This document shows, one piece after another, positions 16,779 to 25,652 of a DNA stretch of 64,000 bases. The DNA is from Macrococcus equipercicus. GTDB lineage: Bacteria; Bacillota; Bacilli; Staphylococcales; Staphylococcaceae. The stretch is from positions 62,001 through 126,000 of the forward strand of contig NZ_SCWC02000004.1 of NCBI RefSeq assembly GCF_004359525.2. The letters run 5' to 3'. A program made the position numbers and the translations under genes. Every line of letters starts with the position of its first letter. Positions within the stretch are counted from its first letter, which is position 1. The notes under the pieces are model-generated. The model had not been told where the DNA came from, ran no database searches, and saw only the letters and a program-made list of their open reading frames with translations.

Positions 16779-17645
16779 ATGCCAAACATCAAAACATTTC
16801 TGACATATGCACTCATTGCCGTCAGCCTGCTCGTCATCGGCCTGTTCACTTATCACAACATCACCGATGAGAAAAAGCACGAACACTACAAACCGCTTGA
16901 AGCGCACAACAGCTGTCTTGCGCTTAACTACCACCGCATTCGAAGCGGTACGTTGTACGAACGCACGCTGAAGCTGATGTCGAACAGCAACGAGCTTAAT
17001 CGGTACAACGTGTTCAAAGATGACTTCGAAGCGCAGCTCAAATGGATGACAGCACACGGCGCGACGTTTGTGTCAGAGCAGCAGCTGGAAGAGAGCTACA
17101 AAACACAGCGCTTCCCGGCAGGCTGCGTCTGGCTGTCGTTCGATGACGGAGACGAAACGACGTATACAAATGCACTGCCGATTCTTAAGAAATACCATGT
17201 ACCGGCGACTGTCTTCGTCATCGCAGGGCAGGTCGGCAACAAAGACTTCAACAACATCAAGCTCGCAACGTGGACAGAACTCCGCAAGATGAAAGACAGC
17301 GGGCTCATCACGTTCGGCTCACATACGTATAACATGCATGAGCTGCTTGATAACAAGCCGATCTTCAACAAAGTACCAGCAGCGGAGTTCAAAGCAGATC
17401 TACTGAAAAGCAAAGCGACACTGAAGAAAGAACTCGGCATTGACGCCAAGTCGTTCGCCTACCCATACGGTAACGCCAATGATAAGACGATGAACGTCGT
17501 TGAACAGGCAGGATTCGACTACGCCTATATCCTCGCACCGCACGCCATCACAACAGACAATTACCGGTCTCTATTGAACCGGATCATGGTGGACGATGAG
17601 ACATTTGAGCGTCAGGTGAAAGAGTGGAAAGGGTTTAAGACATGA
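16779..17645 (+). CDS. icaB: PNAG N-deacetylase
   Basis: A 288-residue extracellular polysaccharide deacetylase with one N-terminal membrane helix (about 5-25). NodB-fold motifs are LSFDDG (119-124) with D122/D123 and SHTYNMH (181-187) giving H182 and H187, plus AYPYGNAN further on. It removes some acetyl groups from PNAG so that the polymer stays on the cell. The start lies 2 bases after icaD. No icaC or icaR follows; the operon ends at a strong terminator. Confidence 0.93.
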   Translation: MPNIKTFLTYALIAVSLLVIGLFTYHNITDEKKHEHYKPLEAHNSCLALNYHRIRSGTLYERTLKLMSNSNELNRYNVFKDDFEAQLKWMTAHGATFVSEQQLEESYKTQRFPAGCVWLSFDDGDETTYTNALPILKKYHVPATVFVIAGQVGNKDFNNIKLATWTELRKMKDSGLITFGSHTYNMHELLDNKPIFNKVPAAEFKADLLKSKATLKKELGIDAKSFAYPYGNANDKTMNVVEQAGFDYAYILAPHAITTDNYRSLLNRIMVDDETFERQVKEWKGFKT

Positions 17646-17678
17646 AGAAGCGGCTGATTATTCAGCCGCTTCTTTATT
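17645..17678. terminator. Bidirectional terminator between icaB and nhaC
   Basis: 13-bp stem AAGAAGCGGCTGA/TCAGCCGCTTCTT with loop TTAT between convergent genes. Confidence 0.9.
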
Positions 17679-19110
17679 ATGCTGCCAGAGATTTCTCGGT
17701 GAAGTATTCGCGTTCTTCTCTGCTCATCTTCACAATCTTAAAGCCGGTGATACCGTAAAGAATAGAAATGACCGGAATGACATAGTTCAGTATGGCAAAA
17801 GGCGCATATTCCATGACCCCTACATTCAATGTTGTAAATATAAATACCCCGCATGTATTCCACGGAATGAAGACGCTTGTCAATGTGCCGCCGTCTTCAA
17901 GCGCGCGTGACAAGTTCTTCGGATGGAGGTTCTGGTCAATATACGCTTTAATGTACATGCGGCTCGGCACGACGATACTGATGTACTGCTCAGAACACGT
18001 CGCATTCGTCACAAAGCAGCTCGTTACAGTCGCAGCAATTAAGCCTGCTGTGCCTTTAGCGACCTTTAAGATCTGCTCGATGATTGCTGTCAGCATGCCG
18101 CTGTATTCAAGGATGCCGCCGAACGTCATCGCGACGATAGTCATCGAAATCGTGAAGAACATCGATTCCAGTCCACCTTTGTTGAACAGCTCGCTGATCA
18201 ATGCATTATCAGACTTCAGCACATAGCCTTCCTGGAGTGTTGAAGCTGCTACGTTAAGTGAGTCACCTTGCACGAACAGCTGGGCCCCCGAGCCGAGCAG
18301 AATGCCGACGACAAGCGCCGGCACAGCAGGTACTTTCAGTGCGACAAGAACGATGACAATGACCGGCACAAGCAATAACCAAGGTGTAATAACGAACTGC
18401 TGACTCATCTCATCACTGATCGAATCAATCTTCGACGTATTCAAGTGACTGGCGTTAAACTGGCGGCCGATGATGAAATAAGCAGCGAGCGCGATCAGAA
18501 GTCCTGGTATCGTCGTATAGAACATATGCTTAATGTGGTCGAACAGATTAGTGCCCGTCAGGCCGGCAGCCAAATTTGTCGTGTCGGATAACGGACTCAT
18601 CTTATCGCCGAAGTAACTGCCGGAAATAACAGCCCCGGCAATCATGCCTGCCGGAATATCCATGCTCAGCCCGATACCCATGCCGGCGACACCGACAGTC
18701 GCCATCGTTGACCACGACGAGCCGATGGCCAGTGACACGATGCCGCAGATCAGGCAGATTGTCACTAAGAACATGGACGGTGTGATCAACTTAAGACCAT
18801 AATAAATCATCGTTGCGACCACGCCGCCGCCGATCCATGCACCGATGACAAGACCGACTAGAATAATGATGACAATCGCAGGTAGTGCGAGCTTTATCCC
18901 CTTATACATCATTTCTTCGATTTCTTCCCAAGTATAACCGTGGAAATAAGCGACAATCGCTGCCAGTGCAGTGCCGATCATCAACGGAATGTGTGGTGCC
19001 TGTTGCAGGAAGACAACAGTAATAATCATACTGACAATCATAAAGACCAATGGAACTAAAGCAAACCAAACATTAATCTGACGTTTTCCCCTCTTGCTGT
19101 CTGAAATCAT
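17677..19110 (-). CDS. nhaC: NhaC-family Na+/H+ antiporter
   Basis: A 477-residue membrane protein with about 11-12 helices. Family features are IGSSWSTMATVGVAGMGIG (about 138-156), GSYFGDKMSPLSDTTNLAAG (about 174-193) and FVTNATCSEQYISIVVPSRMY near residue 370. NhaC proteins exchange Na+ for H+; the same family contains the malate-lactate antiporter MleN, so the substrate could be an organic acid. The start is preceded by AAGGGGAG. It stands alone, upstream of the capsule island boundary. Confidence 0.88.
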   Translation of the reverse strand: MISDSKRGKRQINVWFALVPLVFMIVSMIITVVFLQQAPHIPLMIGTALAAIVAYFHGYTWEEIEEMMYKGIKLALPAIVIIILVGLVIGAWIGGGVVATMIYYGLKLITPSMFLVTICLICGIVSLAIGSSWSTMATVGVAGMGIGLSMDIPAGMIAGAVISGSYFGDKMSPLSDTTNLAAGLTGTNLFDHIKHMFYTTIPGLLIALAAYFIIGRQFNASHLNTSKIDSISDEMSQQFVITPWLLLVPVIVIVLVALKVPAVPALVVGILLGSGAQLFVQGDSLNVAASTLQEGYVLKSDNALISELFNKGGLESMFFTISMTIVAMTFGGILEYSGMLTAIIEQILKVAKGTAGLIAATVTSCFVTNATCSEQYISIVVPSRMYIKAYIDQNLHPKNLSRALEDGGTLTSVFIPWNTCGVFIFTTLNVGVMEYAPFAILNYVIPVISILYGITGFKIVKMSREEREYFTEKSLAA

Positions 19111-19301
19111 CTTTCTATCTCCCCTTAAATGATATCGCTTACATTAATAGTGTATACAAAGCTCAGACAAATGAATAGGTCATATTTCACTAGTGTCGCT
19201 AACGTCATCTTAAAAATCACTGCTGATCTAAATCAATTGATGTAGATTATTCGTTTGTTTGGGGATTTTAACACTGTTACTAAAAACAGTATTACTCACA
19301 C

Positions 19302-19345
19302 TAAAAAAACCCTAAAAACGATAAATCGTTTTTAGGGTTTTTTTA
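19302..19345. terminator. Capsule operon terminator (bidirectional)
   Basis: A 16-bp perfect stem AAACCCTAAAAACGAT/ATCGTTTTTAGGGTTT with a two-base loop, A-rich before and T-rich after. It closes the minus-strand capsule genes and marks the island's GC change. Confidence 0.92.
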
Positions 19346-19356
19346 TAAATAGATTA

Positions 19357-19878
19357 TTATTCAGGTTGTTTGAGTACTATAGTACTTCCCACTTTAACAA
19401 CAGAATCATTTTCGATTTTTGTTTGACTGTAGAGTGTACTTGATGTATTAATTAAACAAAAATCTCCGATGTTACAATCATGTTCTATAGTAGCATTAGT
19501 ATTAATAATAGTATGGTTTCCAATCGTTGTATTGGCATTTACAATAACACCCGCACCGATGTAAGATCCATAACCTAATTTTACCGTCGGACTTACTATA
19601 GCATGAACAGAAACAATGGAAATAAAACGCTCGTTATTAATATTAAGTTCATCGATAATTTTCTTGCGTATACTATTATTACCTATTGCAATGAAATAAT
19701 GAACATCTGGCGGAACAGTTAGAGTATCGAACATGCTTAAATGATATTTCTCATCTATTATGCTACTATTTTTAAAAGACGAATCCATATAACCTATAAC
19801 ATTATAATCATTTAATTGATTCATTTCCTCTTCGACAACGTAAGAAAAGCCACCACGACCAATAATGATGATATCCAT
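19357..19878 (-). CDS. Sugar O/N-acetyltransferase, PglD/NeuD type
   Basis: A 173-residue protein with an N-terminal Rossmann-like segment (MDIIIIGRGGFSYVVEEEM) and a left-handed beta-helix of hexapeptide repeats (about 88-170), with IGAGVIVNANTTIGNH, TNATIEHDCNIGDFC and the usual catalytic histidine in EHD (H133 or so). Family members acetylate a nucleotide-linked amino sugar or a capsule sugar. It is somewhat shorter than the usual 200-210 residues. Last gene of the operon, 9 bases after the sugar transferase. Confidence 0.82.
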   Translation of the reverse strand: MDIIIIGRGGFSYVVEEEMNQLNDYNVIGYMDSSFKNSSIIDEKYHLSMFDTLTVPPDVHYFIAIGNNSIRKKIIDELNINNERFISIVSVHAIVSPTVKLGYGSYIGAGVIVNANTTIGNHTIINTNATIEHDCNIGDFCLINTSSTLYSQTKIENDSVVKVGSTIVLKQPE

Positions 19879-19887
19879 TATTCCTGC

Positions 19888-20451
19888 TTAGTGACTGACG
19901 CCTTTTGAAGTCACTACGCCTTTAATAGTTTCCCATATAATCCACATATCGAACATAAAACTTTGATGATCTACATAATACTTATCATATCTAACTTTTT
20001 CATCATCTGAAATCTCGTCACGACCCATGACTTGAGCATACCCAGTAATACCAGGTTTGACTTTATGGATGCCTAAGGCTGTTCTTTTCTCAATCAATTC
20101 ATATTGATTATAAAGTGCTGGCCGTGGTCCTACTATAGACATCTCGCCTTTAGCTACATTAATTAGCTGCGGTAATTCATCAATAGATGTCTTTCTAATA
20201 AATTTCCCAACCGGTGTGATATAAGAAACTCCTTCACCCAATTTAGCTGTTTCAATATTTGGAGTGTCGACAGCCATTGATCTAAATTTATAAATAGTAA
20301 ATAATTTATTATCTAGACCTGGACGCTGCTGCTTAAATAAAATCGGTCCTTTAGAGTCAGCCTTAATAGCTATCGCTGTTACAACTAAAACAGGAGAAAT
20401 GACCGCTAAGCCCACTAAAGAAGACGATAAATCAAAACTTCTTTTGATCAT
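19888..20451 (-). CDS. Initiating sugar phosphate transferase (CapM-like, bacterial sugar transferase)
   Basis: A 187-residue monotopic phosphoglycosyl transferase. It has MIKRSFDLSSSLVGLAVISP with the reentrant hydrophobic helix, KFRSM (55-59), TSIDELPQLINVAKGEMSIVGPRP with the catalytic D-E pair (92-93) and the C-terminal GYAQVMGR. It moves a sugar 1-phosphate onto undecaprenyl phosphate to start the capsule repeat unit. In length and sequence it resembles the short staphylococcal CapM group. The first sugar is unknown. Confidence 0.9.
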   Translation of the reverse strand: MIKRSFDLSSSLVGLAVISPVLVVTAIAIKADSKGPILFKQQRPGLDNKLFTIYKFRSMAVDTPNIETAKLGEGVSYITPVGKFIRKTSIDELPQLINVAKGEMSIVGPRPALYNQYELIEKRTALGIHKVKPGITGYAQVMGRDEISDDEKVRYDKYYVDHQSFMFDMWIIWETIKGVVTSKGVSH

Positions 20452-20486
20452 TCACTTCACTCTTTCTAAAAATATTTATTAATATA

Positions 20487-21665
20487 CTATAGATTAATTT
20501 TTTGTTTAATACTATGCTTTTCCCTTCCCCAATAATATGTAGAAAAGGTTTTGGCAAAAATAATAAATATAAAAATATAGCCTGGTATTCTTAATCTTGC
20601 TGCTGTACCCATATTGTCATTCGTAACACCAATGAACATAAACCACACTAAACTTTGTACTAGTAGTAGTCTATCCTCGTAAACTAAGTCAACACGTTTG
20701 TACCATAGGTATATTAACATTCCTATAATTGGCAATGATTCCAATAGAAAAAGGACTAATGAACTGAAACTACGAATTTGAACGGGTAATGGACCAATAG
20801 CATTGCTAATTAGGCTGTAAATGTAATTTCCTAGAAACAAAATATAGTTCGATTGATTTAAGGAAATGTTCATTTGACTACCACCACCAAACATTTCCGT
20901 ACCCATTTGTCTATATTCCAATGCATCGTACATGCTTAATCCGACAATTGGAAGCGCTAAGTTTCTTAAAAATGTATAATAGATGCCGATAGCTATAATA
21001 AGTGAAGAAATAATCCAAAGTGGATTCGCATTATGATTCTTTCTATTGAATATAATAAAAATAATGCTTGCAATAATAAAGCTTGCTGCAGCATAATCCC
21101 TATAGTTCATTAGCAGAACAATCGATAACGTTAAAGGAACTAAATATAGAAGTTTTATAAAATTTTTAGATTTAAGAAAAAGTATTAACAAAACTATAGA
21201 TAATAAGTAAAAGTCTATAATCCAAATGTCTCTTAATAGCGATATTGATATATTGTAAATAAAGCTTATATAGACGCTAGTTAATAATAATAATAAAGTA
21301 TATACATAAAAGATTAACTTTTTATTAACCAGTATACTGATTAGAAAATAACTAACCAAAGTATATATAATTGCTCCAATAATATTCCACATCTTCAAAA
21401 CAAAAATGTAATCAGTATTGAGTAACTTTAAAAGATAGCCAAGTACAGAGACGTGGACAGATGTGATAATTGCGTTTCCTCCATTTTTAAGGATTAAAGC
21501 ATTATTATAATAAAATTCACCATCGTCTCCACCACCTAACAAAGGAATTGCGAGTCCGTGATAGCCAATAGCAATACTTAAATAATACAATGTAGTATTT
21601 AAAATAAAAATATAGGTAATGAATAATATCGCTATGAATAGTATACTCTTAATACTTTTCTCCAT
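20487..21665 (-). CDS. Multi-pass membrane protein, probable capsule polymerase or GT-C transferase
   Basis: A 392-residue protein with about ten hydrophobic helices. Between helix one and two it has GGGDDGEFYYNNA (44-56), an acidic first loop like that of GT-C glycosyltransferases, and an extracellular loop with YRQMGTEMFGGGSQMN. Capsule clusters need a Wzy polymerase, and no other gene here fits, so this is the likely candidate. Sequence similarity alone does not identify it. Confidence 0.6.
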   Translation of the reverse strand: MEKSIKSILFIAILFITYIFILNTTLYYLSIAIGYHGLAIPLLGGGDDGEFYYNNALILKNGGNAIITSVHVSVLGYLLKLLNTDYIFVLKMWNIIGAIIYTLVSYFLISILVNKKLIFYVYTLLLLLTSVYISFIYNISISLLRDIWIIDFYLLSIVLLILFLKSKNFIKLLYLVPLTLSIVLLMNYRDYAAASFIIASIIFIIFNRKNHNANPLWIISSLIIAIGIYYTFLRNLALPIVGLSMYDALEYRQMGTEMFGGGSQMNISLNQSNYILFLGNYIYSLISNAIGPLPVQIRSFSSLVLFLLESLPIIGMLIYLWYKRVDLVYEDRLLLVQSLVWFMFIGVTNDNMGTAARLRIPGYIFIFIIFAKTFSTYYWGREKHSIKQKINL

Positions 21666-21730
21666 AAATCTTACTCCTAAATTTTAACAGCAACAATATT
21701 TCTGTTAATTAATATATTCCATTTTTCAAC

Positions 21731-22432
21731 TTATTCATAAACATAATATTTTTCTGCATTATATTCATCATTGTTAAAGATAATTCCTATTAATTTGGCA
21801 TTATTACTCACTGTAATTAATTCTTTTGCATTTTTAACATTATTTTTGTTATTATCTTGTTTATCAACTACTAATAGACTACCGTCTACTTTAGACGATA
21901 TGATTTGTGAGTCTGTCACAGAGAGAATTGGCGGACTGTCAAATAAAATCAGATGATATACTTTTTGCAGCTCTTCTATTAGCATTGAGAAAGAATCAGA
22001 CTCCAGCAACTCGGCAGGATTGGGTGGAATGGGTCCTGATGTTAAGATATCTAAATTTTCAAGTTTTGTCTTCTGAATACTATCCTTAATCTGACTTTGT
22101 GACGTTAGCAGTGTAGACAGTCCTACTGCATTTTTCAAATTAAATGTATTATGTACGGTGGGTTTTCTTAAATCTGCATCAATAAAGAGTACGCGTTGAT
22201 TAGTTTGCGAGAATACTACAGCTAAGTTAGCAGAAATTGTAGATTTACCTTCCTGCTGTACAGAAGAAGTGACGAGTAAAGTTCTTAACTGTTTGTCAGG
22301 AAAAGAAAAACTTATATTGGTCCTAAGTATTCTAAACTGCTCAGTAATCGGTGACTTTGGGTCTTGCAATGTAATTAATTTACGAATACTATTAGAATTC
22401 CCTTTAATTTTACTTTTATGTTTTTTAAACAT
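21731..22432 (-). CDS. capB: Capsule tyrosine kinase (CapB/CpsD-type BY-kinase)
   Basis: A 233-residue bacterial tyrosine kinase. Walker A is SVQQEGKST (57-65), Walker A' FIDADLRKP (83-91) and Walker B LILFDSPP (161-168). The tail has Y224, Y229, Y230 and Y232, the short tyrosine cluster that such kinases phosphorylate. It needs the CapA membrane protein encoded just upstream for activity and together they set chain length. No phosphatase (CapC/Wzb) is encoded in the island. Confidence 0.92.
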   Translation of the reverse strand: MFKKHKSKIKGNSNSIRKLITLQDPKSPITEQFRILRTNISFSFPDKQLRTLLVTSSVQQEGKSTISANLAVVFSQTNQRVLFIDADLRKPTVHNTFNLKNAVGLSTLLTSQSQIKDSIQKTKLENLDILTSGPIPPNPAELLESDSFSMLIEELQKVYHLILFDSPPILSVTDSQIISSKVDGSLLVVDKQDNNKNNVKNAKELITVSNNAKLIGIIFNNDEYNAEKYYVYE

Positions 22433-22450
22433 TATATCACCTCATTTGAA

Positions 22451-23119
22451 TTATTTTATGTATGGAATATTTCCTATTACAGATACACCTATTTCTCTTT
22501 CAACTTCTTCTGAAGTTTTTAATGAGCGGTCACTCAAGCTCTTACCTAAAACAATCAGTGTACCTATTAAAAATCCTAGCAGGGCTCCGACAAACATATT
22601 GATTAACGGAGTAGGTTCAATAGGCTTAGGATTTTTAACGACTCTCGCTTTAGATGCAATTATCAAATTATTAAGATCGAGAGAGTCCTGCTGAACCATG
22701 GTATTAGCAATTTCATTGGCAATATCAGTAGCTCGTTTCTGCGAAGGATCGTTGACAACAATGGTTAGTAGAGTTGAATCTTTCACAACTTTAGTATTCA
22801 CTTTACCCGCTAACTCCTCCGGTTCCATCTTTAAGTTCAATTTATCAATTACGGGTAATAATGTATCTGGAAGATGAGTAATATTAGCATACGTGGATAT
22901 GGATTGTAGGTTAGTCTGCAAATCTATTGCATCATTATTATTATTGGAATGTGTTTCTTGGTTTACAAGCAATGTGACTTCTGACTGGTAAATAGGAGTA
23001 AGTAAGAAATAAGATATAAGACTTGCTATTAAAGAGAAGAATATCGTTAATCCTATAATGATTTTCCATCCTCTCTTCAATGCTTCAATACTTTTCATTA
23101 AATCAATACTACTTTGCAT
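22451..23119 (-). CDS. capA: Chain-length regulator/kinase activator (CapA, Wzz family)
   Basis: A 222-residue polysaccharide co-polymerase. Two membrane helices (about 17-37 and 171-193) flank an extracellular domain, and the second helix is preceded by NPKPIEPTPLINMFVG, the proline-rich Wzz motif. The cytosolic tail ends DRSLKTSEEVEREIGVSVIG, which in this family contacts and activates the CapB kinase. Start with TTTGGAGG upstream. It precedes capB by 18 bases. Confidence 0.92.
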   Translation of the reverse strand: MQSSIDLMKSIEALKRGWKIIIGLTIFFSLIASLISYFLLTPIYQSEVTLLVNQETHSNNNNDAIDLQTNLQSISTYANITHLPDTLLPVIDKLNLKMEPEELAGKVNTKVVKDSTLLTIVVNDPSQKRATDIANEIANTMVQQDSLDLNNLIIASKARVVKNPKPIEPTPLINMFVGALLGFLIGTLIVLGKSLSDRSLKTSEEVEREIGVSVIGNIPYIK

Positions 23120-23182
23120 TATTTTACCTCCAAATGTTTACTTCTAGTTCAATTATACTTAGTTTCACATTTAGTATAATTA

Positions 23183-24448
23183 TTATTTCTTAAATTCATT
23201 AACTATTCTATTCAAATACTTATGTGAAGTGATGTAAACCAATAATGCCATCATACCTTCTGAAATTAATGTAGTCACAACCGCGCCTTTCACTCCATAA
23301 ATCGGAATAATAATAATATTGATGGTGATGTTCAATATTGCAATCAAGCCGTTAATCTTCATCATTGTATAAACCATATTTTGAGTAGATAAAATAGTTC
23401 CATTAACAGCAGTAAAAAATTTAAACAGGATTGCTATACTTAATAACTGTAGATAAAAAGTAGCAGTTAAATATTTAGGACCGGCTGTAAACAGAATAAG
23501 CCAGTTGGCATTCAGCCAGATAAAAATCATCGCAGCGATCCCTAATATTAATAAATACAATGAACTTTTATTATTAAATTCTTGTAATTTAAGAGGGTTG
23601 TGCGTAGCCCATGTATGTATTCTAGTATAGTACATTCTTCTAAAAATCAAATCAGGGAACATAAAGGCCAAAGCAACGATTATAAACGCACTGTTGTATT
23701 CGCCTACAGCTTCTGGGCCTTGTAATATAGAAAGCATTATAATATTACTTTGATAATAAATAAAATAAAAAATTCCAATAAATCCAAAAGGATATGTTTG
23801 TTTGAATGTATTAACTATAGATTCGTTTGGTGGAATAGGTGCATCTGCATATACCGGGACAATAATTTGTTGCTTCCATAACTTACTTACTACCTTGATT
23901 AACGGATATAATCCTAGCATAGATAGAATAAAAATATACCAACCTAACGAAATAATATTATTAAAGCTTATTACAGTAAGAAGTGCGGCAAGAAACCTTA
24001 TGAAGTATACTAAGAAATTGCTTAGCGCCACATATTTAAAATTCTCTTCAATTTGGTTAATTGAATTATTAATAGAATAAATACCTTGAAGTAAAATATT
24101 AGGGATAATCAATAGAAGAAAATATCTCGTTGATATGTCGTATATAGGTAATAGTATCACTATAATAATAATCAATATGCTTACCAGACAACTAATTAAA
24201 AATAAGTATAAACTCGGTGTAACATACCTATATGCTCTTCTGCCCTCCACCGCAAAAATTTTAACAATAAAATCTGCCAATCCAAAACCGATAATTACAG
24301 ATGATATATTAATAAATGTAATACCTAGACCAAAAATCCCAAATTCAACTTTTGTCAAACTTCTAGCCAATAGAATATTCATCAACAAGCTCATTACTGC
24401 TCCTAAGCCTGTGCCTATAAACATCCATAAAAAATTTTTTTTATTCAT
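23183..24448 (-). CDS. Polysaccharide repeat-unit flippase (Wzx/MATE-like)
   Basis: A 421-residue membrane protein with about 12 helices of the PST/MVF flippase superfamily. The N-terminus reads WMFIGTGLGAVMSLLMN followed by ARSLTKVEFGIFGLG, the usual Wzx signature. It is expected to move undecaprenyl-linked repeat units across the membrane for the polymerase. It follows two glycosyltransferases in the operon. Confidence 0.85.
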   Translation of the reverse strand: MNKKNFLWMFIGTGLGAVMSLLMNILLARSLTKVEFGIFGLGITFINISSVIIGFGLADFIVKIFAVEGRRAYRYVTPSLYLFLISCLVSILIIIIVILLPIYDISTRYFLLLIIPNILLQGIYSINNSINQIEENFKYVALSNFLVYFIRFLAALLTVISFNNIISLGWYIFILSMLGLYPLIKVVSKLWKQQIIVPVYADAPIPPNESIVNTFKQTYPFGFIGIFYFIYYQSNIIMLSILQGPEAVGEYNSAFIIVALAFMFPDLIFRRMYYTRIHTWATHNPLKLQEFNNKSSLYLLILGIAAMIFIWLNANWLILFTAGPKYLTATFYLQLLSIAILFKFFTAVNGTILSTQNMVYTMMKINGLIAILNITINIIIIPIYGVKGAVVTTLISEGMMALLVYITSHKYLNRIVNEFKK

Positions 24449-24466
24449 GATACAAATTGCTCCTGC

Positions 24467-25585
24467 TTATTTTTGGTCATATACTTTCCTATATTCTTTA
24501 ATGACCGCATCATAACTAAAGTTTTTAATCTTCTCACGACTCTTGCTTCCCATTTGTTGACGCAATACAGGATTATTGATTAATGTAACAAATGACTTGA
24601 TCAGCTGTAAATCATCTCCTTGCTCAATAACAAAGCCATTGTAATAATGGTCGACTAAATCTCTCAGTCCTCTTGTATTAGTGACCACACAAGGTAAGTT
24701 ATGGGCCATGCCTTCCATAATTGATTTTGGTAAACCTTCTCTAAAGCTTAAAAGTGTAATTACATCACTAATTTGAAGGATATTATCCATATCATCTCTA
24801 TATCCAAGGAACTGGATGTCTGCTAATTCTTCCTGTTCGATATAATTTTTATACATTTTAACATTAGGACCTAGTCCAGCAAGAAGAAGTACAGCATTCG
24901 GCGCCTGCTCCTTGATTTTCTTCCAATTCCTTAATAAGAACATATGATTCTTATTATTATTAAATTCTGCTACATATGTAATAATACATTTCTCCTCAGA
25001 AATTTTAAGCGCTTGTTTTAATGATCGTTTCGCCTCTTCTGAGAACGAATCTATATCTATATCTACCCCTACACCATTAATATGTACTACTTTATATTCT
25101 GGAAACCCTAGCTTTTTTGCAGTCTCTGTATCTTCACTATTAATAGTAATAAGCACATCAGTATTTTTGACGTTGATTAATTCTAATGGAAAATAAAACA
25201 GCCAGTTTTTTAATGGGGCACCTTTAAAGAAATGGAAACCATGTGCAGTGTAAATCATTTTACCATTAGGAACATATTTTCTTGCTCCTCTGACTAAAAA
25301 AGCAGCAACAGGCGAATGCACGTGAATGATGTCAAACTTTATACGTTTAAAGAGTTCAGTTATTCCTTTGTAAGCTATATAGTTATCGATTGATAAGGGA
25401 TTTCTATTATAAGGAATATCGATACATTTAACGTTTAACTGCTCTAACTTCTCTTTACTGTTCCCATAATCTTCGGTAGATGCCACATAGACATCATACC
25501 CTTTCTCTTGTAATAACTTGATATAAGGGATGTGAAAGACTGCAATGTGTCGATAAACTCCTGCTGAAAAAAGTACATTTACCAT
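24467..25585 (-). CDS. Glycosyltransferase family 4 (EpsF/CapM-like)
   Basis: A 372-residue GT-B glycosyltransferase. It has the N-terminal FSAGVYRHIAVFHIPYIKLL, VHVHSP-like IIHVHSPVAAFLVR (about 88-101), GFHFFKGAP (about 120-128), and the C-terminal donor motif SFREGLPKSIMEGMA (about 289-303) with the E-x7-E arrangement. It probably adds one sugar to the lipid-linked capsule unit in the cytosol. Donor and acceptor are unknown. Confidence 0.88.
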   Translation of the reverse strand: MVNVLFSAGVYRHIAVFHIPYIKLLQEKGYDVYVASTEDYGNSKEKLEQLNVKCIDIPYNRNPLSIDNYIAYKGITELFKRIKFDIIHVHSPVAAFLVRGARKYVPNGKMIYTAHGFHFFKGAPLKNWLFYFPLELINVKNTDVLITINSEDTETAKKLGFPEYKVVHINGVGVDIDIDSFSEEAKRSLKQALKISEEKCIITYVAEFNNNKNHMFLLRNWKKIKEQAPNAVLLLAGLGPNVKMYKNYIEQEELADIQFLGYRDDMDNILQISDVITLLSFREGLPKSIMEGMAHNLPCVVTNTRGLRDLVDHYYNGFVIEQGDDLQLIKSFVTLINNPVLRQQMGSKSREKIKNFSYDAVIKEYRKVYDQK

Positions 25586-25652
25586 ATTACCCTCCGCCTT
25601 TGAAAAGTTCCTTAGTAGGTTTTATTGTAGTTATTGATGGATACTAACGTAT

